Positions 1-8,927 of a stretch of 64,000 nucleotides of DNA are shown here, piece after piece. The first letter of the stretch is position 1, and every line of letters begins with the position of its first letter. The DNA lies in contig NZ_NOLJ01000008.1 of assembly GCF_002246015.1 (NCBI RefSeq), positions 37,137 to 101,136 of the forward strand, given 5' to 3'. The position numbers were made by a program, and so were the translations under genes. The DNA comes from Nostoc sp. 'Peltigera membranacea cyanobiont' 210A (lineage in GTDB: Bacteria; Cyanobacteriota; Cyanobacteriia; Cyanobacteriales; Nostocaceae). A model generated the notes under the pieces. The model was not told the DNA's origin. It saw only the letters and a list, made by a program, of their open reading frames with translations, and did no database searches.

Positions 1-53
1 GGGTTGGGGGTGGGGTTCTTCGGGTTTAATAAGTAATCAAGCGGACATAATAT
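1..53 (-). repeat. Truncated copy of a MITE-like dispersed element
   Basis: Read on the minus strand, this stretch matches the left part of the elements at 25730-25877 and 50514-50677: a terminus close to ATATCATGTCCGCTT, then TTACTTATTAAACC, then GAACCCCACCCC. The window start cuts the copy, so its other terminus is not visible. No coding potential is seen. Confidence 0.75.
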
Positions 54-212
54 GATTCAGTAGACTTCTTGTAGAAATGGGGAAAAGGGGAAGGCGTAAA
101 GGTATGGAATTTTCCCTTTCCCTTTAACCTTTCCCCAGTCTAGTATTGCTATATGTACAAAAATATGTGATTAAATGTATCGCAGATTTAGTGTCAATTA
201 CTTTGTCATTTC

Positions 213-497
213 CTATTTAGCCTTTACCCGCGCCTGCTTCACCATTGCAATCAAAGTTTGATGAGCATCTTCCGCATCTACTAAAACACGATCGAATTGA
301 ATGCGAACTGGTACAGTTTCCCCATTGACTTGCGCTGTTAAATCCATACCCTGTGCATCAATTGACAGCATTTCGGCTGCGATTGCATCAGTAACACCAC
401 CAAAAGCTTTAGCATAAATAACTACAGCATCAGCATGATCGTCATTCATGTGCTTGCAGATGCGCGAACTAATTTCAGCAGAGAAACCATTAGACAT
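213..497 (-). CDS. DUF2470 domain protein (HugZ/heme-utilisation C-terminal-like)
   Basis: This 94-residue protein consists of a single DUF2470 domain. It shows the family's N-terminal HMNDDH motif (residues 16-21) followed by VVIYAKAFGG, and ends with a basic helix. DUF2470 forms the C-terminal part of HugZ-type heme oxygenases and of pyridoxamine-oxidase-like FMN proteins. As a stand-alone domain it is common in cyanobacteria, where its role is not established. There is no signal peptide or membrane segment, so it is predicted cytosolic. It stands alone: the next gene, at 768, is on the other strand. Domain assignment is firm; biochemical role is unknown. Confidence 0.85.
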   Translation of the reverse strand: MSNGFSAEISSRICKHMNDDHADAVVIYAKAFGGVTDAIAAEMLSIDAQGMDLTAQVNGETVPVRIQFDRVLVDAEDAHQTLIAMVKQARVKAK

Positions 498-767
498 TGT
501 GAACTTAAAAGTGATGAATATGGCAAGAGCCTAAATTCTCGGCTAAGTAGTTTAAATTAGCAGAAAAAGCTAGTCTTACACCATCGATATTATAAGTTAT
601 ATTTGAAAAACAATTGCCGTTGTATATATTTGATAAGTTAAGTTTATTACTCGTACAAGAATTAAATTAAAATAAACATTATCCAGTATTTTTACCTTTC
701 ATTGCGGAAACCAGACAGCGTAAACTGTAGCAGAAGTATTAGCCAAAACTATTGCAGCTAAGAGACA

Positions 768-1523
768 ATGAGCGAAATTAGCCCCAGACGAATTGTAATT
801 GGGGATGTGCATGGACACTATGAAGGTTTAATGACATTGTTGGAGGCGATCGCCCCCACGTCAGAAGATCGAGTCTATTTTCTGGGAGACTTAATCGATC
901 GCGGCCCTCATAGCGCACAAGTAGTTAATTTTGTCAAGCAAAATAACTACTCATGTTTGTTGGGAAATCATGAGCAGATGTTACTAAACATTCTGACGAA
1001 TGAAAGGACTTCCTCCTCGACGATGCAAGCATGGCTGTTTGGTGGAGGGCAAGCTACCGTGGCCAGTTACCAAGAGGCTCCAATTCCTGATGACCATCTG
1101 GATTGGTTAAAAACTTTGCCTACATACCTTGACTTAGGGGATATTTGGTTAACTCATGCTGGTGTTGACCCTTCCAAGTCGGTGACAGAACAAACTGCCG
1201 ATGAACTGTGCTGGATACGAGAGGAATTTCACAGTATTGAAAAACCCTACTTTCCAGATAAACAAATTATCATCGGTCACACCATTACCTTTACCCTGCC
1301 GGGTGTTTCTCCTGGTAAACTGGCCCAAGGAAAGGGATGGTTAGACATAGATACTGGCGCTTATCATCCCCGGAGTGGCTGGTTGACTGGACTAGATGTC
1401 ACAAATCAGTTGGTTTATCAAGTTAATATCTTTAAAAACTATGTCCGTACCCTGCCTTTAGAAGAGGTTGTAATTAACATTGATCCAGCCAAAATTAAAG
1501 TCGATCGCCGCAATAGGAATTAA
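768..1523 (+). CDS. Metallophosphoesterase (PrpA/ApaH-like serine/threonine phosphatase)
   Basis: A 251-residue calcineurin-like phosphoesterase. The metal-binding motifs appear in order: GDVHGHYEG (12-20), GDLIDRGP (about 40-47) and GNHEQM (about 66-71), with a later GHT and a C-terminal HPRSG segment. The small size and motif spacing fit bacterial PPP-type protein phosphatases such as PrpA and symmetrical diadenosine tetraphosphatases. The sequence cannot decide between phosphoprotein and dinucleotide substrates. No membrane segment is seen. The gene is monocistronic, followed by AATTCAAA and CTGCCTC tandem repeats. Confidence 0.85.
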   Translation: MSEISPRRIVIGDVHGHYEGLMTLLEAIAPTSEDRVYFLGDLIDRGPHSAQVVNFVKQNNYSCLLGNHEQMLLNILTNERTSSSTMQAWLFGGGQATVASYQEAPIPDDHLDWLKTLPTYLDLGDIWLTHAGVDPSKSVTEQTADELCWIREEFHSIEKPYFPDKQIIIGHTITFTLPGVSPGKLAQGKGWLDIDTGAYHPRSGWLTGLDVTNQLVYQVNIFKNYVRTLPLEEVVINIDPAKIKVDRRNRN

Positions 1524-1551
1524 GGAATATTTGAAATGAGGGGGAGAAATT

Positions 1552-1702
1552 AATTCAAAATTCAAAATTCAAAATTCAAAATTCAAAATTAAAGAACTTC
1601 TGCCCCCTGTCTGATTGTTGAGCGTAGTCGAAATACTGCCTCCTAACTGCTCCCTTCTGCCTCCTGCCTTCTGCCTCCTGCCTCCTGCCTCCTGCCTCCT
1701 CT
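1552..1702. repeat. Short tandem repeats (AATTCAAA and CTGCCTC units)
   Basis: Two blocks lie between the convergent phosphoesterase and M48 genes: about five AATTCAAA-type units near 1552-1592, then repeated CTGCCTC/CTGCCTT units near 1637-1702. Such heptamer-like STRRs are typical of heterocystous cyanobacteria. A short TTGAGCGTAGTCGAAA-like fragment between them belongs to another dispersed family. Confidence 0.7.
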
Positions 1703-1714
1703 TTCGCAATTTCC

Positions 1715-2578
1715 TCAAGACTTCGCTAATGGTCTAATATTTGCTTTATAACTAGCATTATCCAAGCCAGATTTTCCATTACTAGGTTGAGAGTTAATTG
1801 CACGTTTGAGGGCATCAATGCGATCGCTAGTTCCGGGGTGAGTACTCAAAAATGTCGGAGTAGAACCACCCTTTTTCAGCAGCTTTTGCATAAAAGAAAC
1901 CATCCCAGACTGGGCGTAACCAGCGCGTGTCAAAGTTCTTAACCCTCTTTGATCGGCATCAAATTCATCTTGACGACTGCGAGGACGATTCAAGGCAAGT
2001 TCTACACCAATGTTCACAGCTGTATTGCGATCTAAACCACTTGCTGATGCTAAACCACTAGCGATCGCTTTTTGCCGCATCTGTTTAACCAGGTGTCTCC
2101 CGCCAATATGACCAATTTCATGGGCGATGACACTTGCGAGTTCCGCTTCATTATCGGCGGCTTTCAGCAAACCCGTATGGACATATACATAACCTCCTAA
2201 AGTGGCAAAGGCATTAATAGCATCATCTTCAACTACTTGGAACGTAAAGGGAAGATTGGGGCGATCGCTACTAGCCACTAAACGCCGACCGATTTGTTCG
2301 ACATAGCTATTAACTTCAGAATTACGGTAAAGTCGGATTTGACTCCCTAGTATTTGCTGATTAATCTGCTTGCCAATATCAGTTTCCTGGCGATCGGATA
2401 TATTAGAAAGCTGAAGTACCTGGACTCCCTGCAATATAAGAGGCAAGAAGTCTAAAGTTCTTCCAGGTAAAGGTGTACTCAGGCACAGACTCAGGGCGAC
2501 TACCACTGAAATTAGGGGATAAAACCAGCGACGCCGCCATACACGGTAATTTGCAGCAAAACCTTTCCAATTGAACAT
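1715..2578 (-). CDS. M48 family zinc metalloprotease (BepA/HtpX-like)
   Basis: A 287-residue exported or membrane-anchored peptidase. An N-terminal basic stretch and hydrophobic segment (about 19-38) act as signal or anchor. The M48 core follows, with the zinc motif HEIGH (H153, E154, H157) and a downstream DEFDAD segment supplying the third ligand. The AFATLGGYVYVHTGL strand before HEIGH is characteristic of the family. Length fits the single-domain members; the TPR tail of BepA is absent. The likely role is periplasmic or membrane protein quality control. The ATG at 2578 is the natural start because the signal segment follows directly. Confidence 0.87.
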   Translation of the reverse strand: MFNWKGFAANYRVWRRRWFYPLISVVVALSLCLSTPLPGRTLDFLPLILQGVQVLQLSNISDRQETDIGKQINQQILGSQIRLYRNSEVNSYVEQIGRRLVASSDRPNLPFTFQVVEDDAINAFATLGGYVYVHTGLLKAADNEAELASVIAHEIGHIGGRHLVKQMRQKAIASGLASASGLDRNTAVNIGVELALNRPRSRQDEFDADQRGLRTLTRAGYAQSGMVSFMQKLLKKGGSTPTFLSTHPGTSDRIDALKRAINSQPSNGKSGLDNASYKANIRPLAKS

Positions 2579-2971
2579 AATACACTCTGAAGATTATTTC
2601 GGAAGAACATAAAATGAGGGGACAAATTATAAGACGGATTTAGAGTATCCTAAGTTGCATTCTTAACTCAAGATCAAAGGAGTTGTCATACAGATAATTT
2701 TGATGCAAATCTACCGAATTGCGGGAGGCTAGGGATTCTCTCTAGAGATAGGCTTAAACACTAGATTTTACTTTCTAGGTGCGTCAGTATTAACTGGTAA
2801 AAGTTTGAGGGTTAGCTGCCGTGCCTCGGAAATTACGAACTTGTGATAAACTGTCGCATAACCGCAACCCCCGAATACTTTGAGTTATTACCAAATAGGG
2901 AAAATTACCGTTTCCATCGAAAACTTTCGGGCTACAATCCATTACTTCACTATTACATCGGAAAACTTTTT
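2579..2971. other. Intergenic region between divergent M48 and DUF4330 genes
   Basis: A 393-base region between divergent genes that should hold both promoters. An open stretch extends the DUF4330 frame upstream to 2843, but its translation is unlike the family and is judged non-coding. No repeat or structured RNA was recognised. Confidence 0.4.
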
Positions 2972-3505
2972 ATGGCTATTTTAGATTCAAAAGGTCGCTT
3001 GTTTGGCAAAATTAATCTCCTCGATTTAGGTGCTGCACTGGTAATTCTGCTAGTTATCTTTGGCATCTTTGTTTTTCCTGGCACTTCTGGTTCTGTTGCC
3101 CAAGTTGGTGCGAAAACAGTACCTATAGAAGTAGACTTAGTAGTTCGTGGTTTGAATGTACGCGACCCGGAAAAATTAATTGACAATGGTTTAAAAAAAG
3201 GTGGAAAAACCAATGTGATTATCCGCAATCAGCCTTACGGACAGATTGAAATTAAATCTATTCAACAGCTACCTAGAACAATCAATGTTTTCCAGCCGGA
3301 TGGTACTGTTAAAGAACTGCCAGATCCCAAAAGCAACAATTATAGTGCAGATTTTCTTTTAACTTTAGATGGCAAAGCTCAAGTTACTGAAAGCGGACCA
3401 GTTTTGGGTAACAGTAAAGTTAAAATTGGGATGCCATTTGAGCTAGAAGGCTTTAACTACAACTTCAATGCAACTGTCATTGATATCAGATTGAAAGACA
3501 AATAG
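2972..3505 (+). CDS. DUF4330 domain membrane-anchored protein
   Basis: A 177-residue protein starting at ATG 2972 with MAILDSKGRLFGKINLLDLG, the conserved beginning of cyanobacterial DUF4330 proteins. One transmembrane helix follows (about 19-38, ALVILLVIFGIFVFPG). The remainder is a beta-rich extracytoplasmic domain with alternating charged strands. The frame is open 43 codons further upstream to 2843, but that part lacks family similarity and would put the membrane anchor in the middle, so the later start is preferred. Function is unknown. It is not in an operon: the next gene converges from the other strand. Confidence 0.8.
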   Translation: MAILDSKGRLFGKINLLDLGAALVILLVIFGIFVFPGTSGSVAQVGAKTVPIEVDLVVRGLNVRDPEKLIDNGLKKGGKTNVIIRNQPYGQIEIKSIQQLPRTINVFQPDGTVKELPDPKSNNYSADFLLTLDGKAQVTESGPVLGNSKVKIGMPFELEGFNYNFNATVIDIRLKDK

Positions 3506-3565
3506 TATTATCACTTTTGTGGATAATTTTCTCTAGCAATCTTATTAAACATCTGGTGAAAAATA

Positions 3566-3625
3566 ATGTAGAGACGCGTTAGCGCAGCGGAGCATTCGCG
3601 GAGCGTCTCGTAGAGAAGCCCAGTC
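3566..3625. repeat. Dispersed palindromic repeat (GAGACGC/GCGTCTC type)
   Basis: This stretch contains GTAGAGACGC, GCGCAGCGG, CGCGGAGCGTCTC and TAGAGAAG, internally complementary and typical of interspersed repeats in Nostoc genomes. A related sequence lies near 25556-25650. It sits between the convergent DUF4330 and hydrolase genes. Confidence 0.55.
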
Positions 3626-3650
3626 CAATTTTGCGTCTCTACTAGTCATG

Positions 3651-4547
3651 TTAATTAAGCAAAGGCAAAAATTTGCGAATTAACCCGATTGTCACTGCTG
3701 GCAATTCCAACTGTGGTGTTAATCCAACATCTTCCAACTGTTGAAAAAATCGGATTGCTAGGGGATTGATTTCAGCAAGGCGGCGACCAATTGAGGGGCC
3801 TGTAAATTCTGACTTTTCTCCCCAAATAATGGCGGTGGGAGTGGCTAATTGTTGAATATAAAGGGATAAATCAAAGCACAAATCGCCACGGACAAAGGAC
3901 AGTGCTGCATACTCAGCATTAGGCTGTAGAGCAGATTCTAGATAAGCATCTACAATTTCTTGGTAGACTCGATTGGATTGAGCAAATTGCCGTTGTTCTA
4001 AGAAGCTGCGAATACCACCACTAGTAGCAATTCCAGTGCTGTAAAGTAAACGATCGACAATGGGAACGCTAACTAACTGGGCAAAAAAACTCCGGGAGTA
4101 GTCTTCGCCAAAGTCAGAAAGTCCGGCGGGGGTGGTAAGAATTAAAGACTTGAATAAATCAGGACGATTTGCTGCTACCCGAATTGTAAATGCTGCGGTC
4201 AAAGAAGAAGCGATCGCTGTTACTGGCCCAGTACAAGTTTGCTCGAAAAATTCCCGAATCGTGGTCAAATAATCCTCAACTTTATAACTCCGTGCTGGAT
4301 GTTCAGACCTACCCCAACCGAGCAAATCTGGCGCAATGACCCGATATTCAGCCGCAAAAGCCGGATAAACTTTCGACCATTCATAAGCAGAAGACCCACC
4401 ACCAAAGCCGTGCAGGAATACCAAAGTTTCCCGATCGTCTTTGGCTGTCACATCATCCTCCCAAGGCGCTCCAGCAGCAGTATAATATACCATTCTACCT
4501 AGTGAGGTATCTATAGAGCGTTGTTCAAATCCTAGTGGTTGAAACAT
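3651..4547 (-). CDS. Alpha/beta-hydrolase fold protein, catalytic residues degraded
   Basis: A 298-residue protein with an alpha/beta hydrolase fold: oxyanion-region motif FLHGFGGGSS, then VIAPDLLGWGRSEHP, then the nucleophile-elbow region. The elbow reads IASSLTAA instead of GxSxG. The usual acid region (WGExD) reads WGEKSEF, and the GHxPQLE histidine region reads VGLTPQLELP, so acid and histidine both appear lost. The family is widespread in cyanobacteria; this member may be a non-catalytic or altered scaffold. The ATG at 4547 (MFQPLGFEQ) is chosen over an in-frame start at 4658 because the 37 added residues are unlike the family. Confidence 0.75.
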   Translation of the reverse strand: MFQPLGFEQRSIDTSLGRMVYYTAAGAPWEDDVTAKDDRETLVFLHGFGGGSSAYEWSKVYPAFAAEYRVIAPDLLGWGRSEHPARSYKVEDYLTTIREFFEQTCTGPVTAIASSLTAAFTIRVAANRPDLFKSLILTTPAGLSDFGEDYSRSFFAQLVSVPIVDRLLYSTGIATSGGIRSFLEQRQFAQSNRVYQEIVDAYLESALQPNAEYAALSFVRGDLCFDLSLYIQQLATPTAIIWGEKSEFTGPSIGRRLAEINPLAIRFFQQLEDVGLTPQLELPAVTIGLIRKFLPLLN

Positions 4548-5160
4548 AAGTATTTTTTGTTGACTGTAGTGATTCGTTGGCAGAAGTAAGACACAATACC
4601 TGGGAGGCAGGCACACAAAGAGAAGATTCGATAATTTATCCGCCTCCCCTTTCGTCACCCTAGATGTTTACCGCACTTAGTGCTAAGTAAATTAACAAGC
4701 ACTGAGGACTTGCGTACTTAGCAAGAGCAACGTCCCTTGTAGGCAGTTTTTTTACTCAGCACTTTTCATGTGTCTAGTTCAAACTCGCTACTCATTGTAA
4801 TTATCAGCGAACCAATCACTCTCAGACTTCTCGCTAGCGTCAGATTAAGTAGATATAAAATTACTGGATTACTTGTAAAGATTTGGTGCTTTTTTTCATA
4901 AAAATAAAGTAATCGAACGTTGAAATTACTGTTCTATAAGGGTTTTTCATGGTAGCGAGGCTCGCTCCAGCGTGAATCCAGCATAAGTTTTTATGGTAGT
5001 CTATCAAAAAACCGATAAATAATTTTGAGCGTCAACACGTCAAAAATAGTTAAAAGGCTTATTTTAATAAGCTGTTAATTCTACTTATATATGTAGAAAA
5101 CACAGCTTTTGATGTATAACTAATCTGATTTTTATCTAAGTAATAGTAAGGCGGGATGTC
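4548..5160. other. Intergenic region upstream of divergent genes
   Basis: About 600 AT-rich bases between the divergent hydrolase and the beta-sandwich gene at 5161. The only in-frame extension is an unconvincing 37-codon stretch ahead of the hydrolase. A GGCGGGATGTC sequence directly before 5161 may include a ribosome binding site. No RNA gene or repeat array was recognised. Confidence 0.4.
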
Positions 5161-5745
5161 ATGGTAAAGCAGGCTACTCTTCAATCAAATAAACTACCAA
5201 CGATTGAAGACGCTAAATTTGCGCTTGACAACTTGAATATACAAAACGAAATTAAAGCTTCAGCTAGGCGGGGTCAGGTCGAGCCAGTTTTTGATGCTGC
5301 CAAACTTACTGTACCTACTTGTATTTGTTTAGACTTAGAAGACTTGAAGTGTTTTGAAGCAGTAGAGCGTCAATATGAACGTTGGGGAGTCATTTTTCAC
5401 AATTCTCTAGCAATACAGCCATCAAATCCAGCATTTCCAACCTATTCAGGGCTAATAGTCTTAATGGGAGCGCCCAAAAGCGGATTTTTAGAAGCTACTT
5501 TCTTGCGTCCAGTTAATTCGGTTAGTGCCTTTGTCACTAGTTCGCAACGGCTAGTGCTTTCCGCCTACGATCGCGATCGGCAACTACTCGCTCAAACTGC
5601 ACTACCAGGCTCTAATCTTGCCAATTCCGACTCGTCAATCTCCCCTAATACCTTATTATCTATAAATGTGAATAACATTTACAGCGTTACCTTTTGTACT
5701 TTTGATGGGCAATTCACCCTTGATAACTTTCGTTTTTGTCTTTAA
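5161..5745 (+). CDS. Hypothetical beta-sandwich protein, PEP-CTERM-substrate-like fold
   Basis: A 194-residue protein of unknown function. From about residue 75 it has the pattern seen in many PEP-CTERM-associated extracellular beta-sandwich domains: FHNSLAIQPSNPAFP, a hydrophobic strand, FLRPVNSVSAFV, LVLSAYDRDRQLLAQT, and a closing VTFCTFDGQFTLDNFRF. The usual C-terminal sorting signal is absent, and the N-terminus is hydrophilic rather than a clear signal peptide, so location is uncertain. Three cysteines cluster near 80-90. It is monocistronic. The fold suggestion is inference from strand pattern only. Confidence 0.6.
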   Translation: MVKQATLQSNKLPTIEDAKFALDNLNIQNEIKASARRGQVEPVFDAAKLTVPTCICLDLEDLKCFEAVERQYERWGVIFHNSLAIQPSNPAFPTYSGLIVLMGAPKSGFLEATFLRPVNSVSAFVTSSQRLVLSAYDRDRQLLAQTALPGSNLANSDSSISPNTLLSINVNNIYSVTFCTFDGQFTLDNFRFCL

Positions 5746-5931
5746 CTAAGACTTACGTACAAGATGCCCTTGCTCTTAGCAATTGAAAATTGTATCTTAA
5801 TTTGCGCTATGCTGTATTCGTCTACTATCCGTCTATAAAATCGGGCATTTTGTGATTTAAGCCTTCATCCTTCCTTCATCCATAGTAAAACTTATACAAT
5901 AGGTAATTTCGTAATCAAGTAGGTAAACACT

Positions 5932-6705
5932 GTGGCACAGGCTTCGTCTTCTTGGCAGCAATTGATCAACCAAATCCCCAACTGGAACTGGTCGCTTCCA
6001 AAATTCAAGACAAAGGGAGCCATAAAGCAGCAAACATTTAAACGTTTCTCTGGCCCTGGGGGCTTTCTTGGGTTCCTGACAATTATCATTGCCATGTTGT
6101 TGTGGAACTGGAAACTGCTACTGGCTCTCTTAATCGGCATTGGAGTAATGGTATTGGTTTACTCAATGCAGGAGTGGGACTGGCAATTGCGCTGGTCAAA
6201 AATACGTAATTTCTTAAATAGTTCAAATCGTCGGTTAGCTTTAGCAGTCATCAGTGGTGGTATTGCTACTGTCAGCACTTACATGGCAGCAGCGATATGG
6301 GTTGATTCTCACAGTCACTGGATTGCCGCTGGTGCGATCGCGCAAGGTGTGGGAACCCTGTTAACTTTAATTTTATTGGTATGGCAAATTGTCAACTTCT
6401 ATGAAAATCGAGAAGAAGACCACCTCGATCGGTTGTTGATGAATTTAACAGAAAAAGATCCATTGAAGCGGTTGATTGCTCTAGGTCAACTCAGTAAATT
6501 CATCAGCCGTAAGCGAGTTGACTCTTCAGTGCAGCAAGATATTGTCCAATGCTTGCAACTCCTACTCAGTCGAGAGGAAGAAGTTGTAGTGCGAGAGGCA
6601 GCTTTTAAGAGTTTACAAGCCTGCGATCGCCTACAAGTGCTACCCCTCAAAACAGCAGTACCTTTCGTACCCGTATCAGCAAAAGTCAAACACCACGTTT
6701 ATTAG
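5932..6705 (+). CDS. Membrane protein with armadillo-type C-terminal helices
   Basis: A 257-residue protein starting at GTG 5932. After a soluble N-terminus come two hydrophobic helices (about 42-75), and two further segments near 100-155, giving about four membrane helices. The cytosolic C-terminal part (about 160-245) is a run of short amphipathic helices resembling HEAT/armadillo repeats, including DPLKRLIALGQLSKF and EEVVVREAAFKSLQAC. Annotated cyanobacterial homologs are usually called armadillo-type fold proteins of unknown function. Its stop codon lies inside the left arm of an inverted repeat shared with the convergent ftsE gene. Confidence 0.7.
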   Translation: MAQASSSWQQLINQIPNWNWSLPKFKTKGAIKQQTFKRFSGPGGFLGFLTIIIAMLLWNWKLLLALLIGIGVMVLVYSMQEWDWQLRWSKIRNFLNSSNRRLALAVISGGIATVSTYMAAAIWVDSHSHWIAAGAIAQGVGTLLTLILLVWQIVNFYENREEDHLDRLLMNLTEKDPLKRLIALGQLSKFISRKRVDSSVQQDIVQCLQLLLSREEEVVVREAAFKSLQACDRLQVLPLKTAVPFVPVSAKVKHHVY

Positions 6706-6799
6706 TTATTTGTCATTTGTCCTTTGTCATTTGTCCTTTGTCATTTGTCCTTTGTCCTTTGCAAATGACTAATGACCAATGACTAATGACAAATAACTA
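6703..6799. terminator. Inverted repeat enclosing heptamer repeats between convergent genes
   Basis: Perfect 15-base inverted arms, TAGTTATTTGTCATT (6703-6717) and AATGACAAATAACTA (6785-6799), flank tandem TTTGTCC/TTTGTCA heptamers. Each arm contains the TAG stop of one of the two convergent genes. The structure could act as a bidirectional transcription terminator or protect the 3' ends; this role is inferred. Confidence 0.5.
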
Positions 6800-7543
6800 T
6801 TTTCGAGACAAGCTTCCATTACAAACTTGCACTATCGGATTATTGCACCGCCGTACCAATTGTTCATCGTGGGTGGTAACAATCACCGTAGCCCCAAAGG
6901 AATTTAACTTCTGGAGAATCTGGATTACTTGCCAGGAATTATCTGGATCGAGATTTCCAGTAGGCTCATCGGCCAACAGTAGGGGTGGTGTACCAACGAT
7001 CGCACGGGCAATACTCACCCGCTGTTGCTCTCCTCCAGACAGTTGATCTGGAAAACAATCAGCTTTACTCAGCAAACCTACCAGCTTTAGGGTTGGTTCT
7101 AAACGTCGTTGAATTTCTTTACGGGTATACCCTTGAGCTTGCAGCACAAAAGTGACATTTTCTGCTACTGTTCGTTGGGTAATCAGTTTGTAGTCTTGAA
7201 ACACAATACCAATCCGTCGCCGTAATAATGACAAGCGATCGCCCCGCAAATCCGCTACATTACATTCATCAACAATTACTTCTCCCTGGGTAGGCAACTC
7301 TTGGCCATACAGCAGTTTCAAGAGCGTTGATTTACCAGAACCACTTGGCCCCGTGATAAACAGAAATTCTCCCTTTTTTACCTCAAGGTTTGCATTCAAT
7401 AAGGCGTGAGTGCCGTTAGCATAAGTCTTGGTTACAGATTGCAATTGTACCTTTGTAGTAGTATTGCTACCGTGCTGTTGAGTTTCACTGTCCTCTCCGC
7501 GAACGGAAAAGTCTTTCTTAACTTGAGTTGTTAATACTGGCAT
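6797..7543 (-). CDS. ftsE: FtsE-like ABC transporter ATP-binding protein
   Basis: A 248-residue ABC ATPase with a roughly 28-residue leader followed by the full nucleotide-binding domain: Walker A GPSGSGKST, Q-loop FQDYKL, signature LSGGEQQR, Walker B LLLADEPTG and the switch histidine in TTHD. The FQDYKLI stretch and short length are typical of FtsE, which with the membrane protein FtsX regulates septal peptidoglycan hydrolases. No ftsX is adjacent: upstream is a glycosyltransferase gene and downstream a convergent gene. LolD-type exporters are the alternative. FtsE is preferred from the motif details. Confidence 0.75.
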   Translation of the reverse strand: MPVLTTQVKKDFSVRGEDSETQQHGSNTTTKVQLQSVTKTYANGTHALLNANLEVKKGEFLFITGPSGSGKSTLLKLLYGQELPTQGEVIVDECNVADLRGDRLSLLRRRIGIVFQDYKLITQRTVAENVTFVLQAQGYTRKEIQRRLEPTLKLVGLLSKADCFPDQLSGGEQQRVSIARAIVGTPPLLLADEPTGNLDPDNSWQVIQILQKLNSFGATVIVTTHDEQLVRRCNNPIVQVCNGSLSRK

Positions 7544-7614
7544 TGTTAAACTTTCCTCATACCCACAACCAAACAGTTTGACTGCTTAGATGTGACATTC
7601 TCCCCAAAATAAGG

Positions 7615-7637
7615 ATTCCCAGGTTTCGCCTGGGAAT
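7615..7637. terminator. Hairpin between wecG/tagA-like and ftsE genes
   Basis: ATTCCCAGG and CCTGGGAAT pair around a TTTCG loop, with an A/T-rich tail. It lies in the gap upstream of ftsE and beyond the 3' end of the glycosyltransferase gene, so it may terminate that minus-strand transcript. The poly-T tail is only partial. Confidence 0.45.
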
Positions 7638-7748
7638 TTAAATTTCAACAAAGAAAATTTAAAATTTTTTCAAGACTTTAATACTAACTAAGTAGGAACA
7701 CCCAGAACTCAGCACGGGCTAAACCTTAGCTATCCGCTAACAGCACTC

Positions 7749-8504
7749 TTAACTAATTGCACCCCTTGCTGTCAAACGATAAACAAACGCTTTCACAGCA
7801 AACGCTGGCAAAGCCAACATCCGGCGCCAGCGCCAAGGTTCTTGATAAAGTCGATACAACCATTCCAAATTATTATTTCCTAACCAGGCGGGAGCGCGAG
7901 TTTTAGTTCCCGACCAAATATCAAAACTGCCACCAACGCCAATCCAAATTGCTTGAGGACACAAATGGCGGTTTTCGGCAATCCATAACTCTTGACGCGG
8001 CACTCCCAAACCAATAAAAATCACTTGTGGCTGCAATTGAGCAAGAGTTTGTCGCAATTGTGCTTCTTCTTCTGGAGAATGGTAGCCTGAGTGAGTGCCG
8101 ACTATATTCAAACCTGGAATTTGCTGCTGCCAAAAATCTGCCGCATTTGCTGCTACTCCAGGCGCTCCTCCGTAGAAAAATATCTTTGTCCCTGTATTCT
8201 GTTGCCCAAGTGCTTGCAAAAGTTTTTCTGCTAATTCAATCCCTGGAAAACGCTGCACTTTTTGCCATAACAGCCATCGTAAATACAGAACAACCCCAGC
8301 TCCATCTGGAATCACCAGTTCAGCATTTTTAATCACCTGAGCTAATAATTGATTTCGCTCTGCCTGCATAGTCATTTCTGCATTGAGCGTTACGACATGA
8401 GTTCCTCTGCCTGTGTGCAGGCATTCTAACAACCAGCCTGGATAGTCAGCCATCACATGAACTGGTATTCCCAACACTGAAAATGCTTGATTGCCGTTAG
8501 ACAT
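7749..8504 (-). CDS. WecG/TagA/CpsF family glycosyltransferase
   Basis: A 251-residue GT26-family enzyme. Family blocks are seen in order: VVTLNAEMTMQAERN, ELVIPDGAGVVLYLRW, KIFFYGGAPGVAANAA, LQPQVIFIGLGVPRQELWI and IWIGVGGSFDIWSGTKTRAPAW, then a C-terminal EWLYRLYQEPWRWRRM. WecG and TagA transfer N-acetylmannosaminuronic acid or ManNAc from UDP donors to lipid-linked GlcNAc during surface polysaccharide assembly. The acceptor here is unknown. The basic aromatic C-terminus fits membrane association. It lies upstream of ftsE with a hairpin between, so an operon is unlikely. Confidence 0.88.
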   Translation of the reverse strand: MSNGNQAFSVLGIPVHVMADYPGWLLECLHTGRGTHVVTLNAEMTMQAERNQLLAQVIKNAELVIPDGAGVVLYLRWLLWQKVQRFPGIELAEKLLQALGQQNTGTKIFFYGGAPGVAANAADFWQQQIPGLNIVGTHSGYHSPEEEAQLRQTLAQLQPQVIFIGLGVPRQELWIAENRHLCPQAIWIGVGGSFDIWSGTKTRAPAWLGNNNLEWLYRLYQEPWRWRRMLALPAFAVKAFVYRLTARGAIS

Positions 8505-8927
8505 AGCCTATTCTTAAGTAATACTCACACCAGATTTTGCATGAATGTTAAGTTTATCAAATTTTTTTATATTAGAACTTAGGCAAAAGAGATTCCCCTT
8601 TGCCCTGCAACGAGAGTAAGCATAATTAAACTAAATAGACATAAGAGTGAACAAGAATGTATATACGCAGCCTTGCTACGTATATCTAAGGGTTTTAGAT
8701 AACACATAATTAATTTCACTCCTCTGTCTATTAATCTTGGGCGCTTGTACTTGGGCTGAACCAGTCCAACTTTTATTGTTAAAGTGTAATATTCACTCAG
8801 TATAAAACGCTCAACTCGCAACTCTGGTTCCGGGAATAGAAGCCCCCACTATACTGCTTGCAGTTAGTGTGGGAGTATGTCACGAAACTCAACTTTATGG
8901 TTATAGTGTAACGGGCTGAAGTTGGCT

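Noticed and set aside
8579..8821. 80-codon minus-strand open frame between the glycosyltransferase and regulator genes
   Set aside because: Mixed hydrophobic and basic composition, no family, no ribosome site; likely regulatory intergenic DNA.
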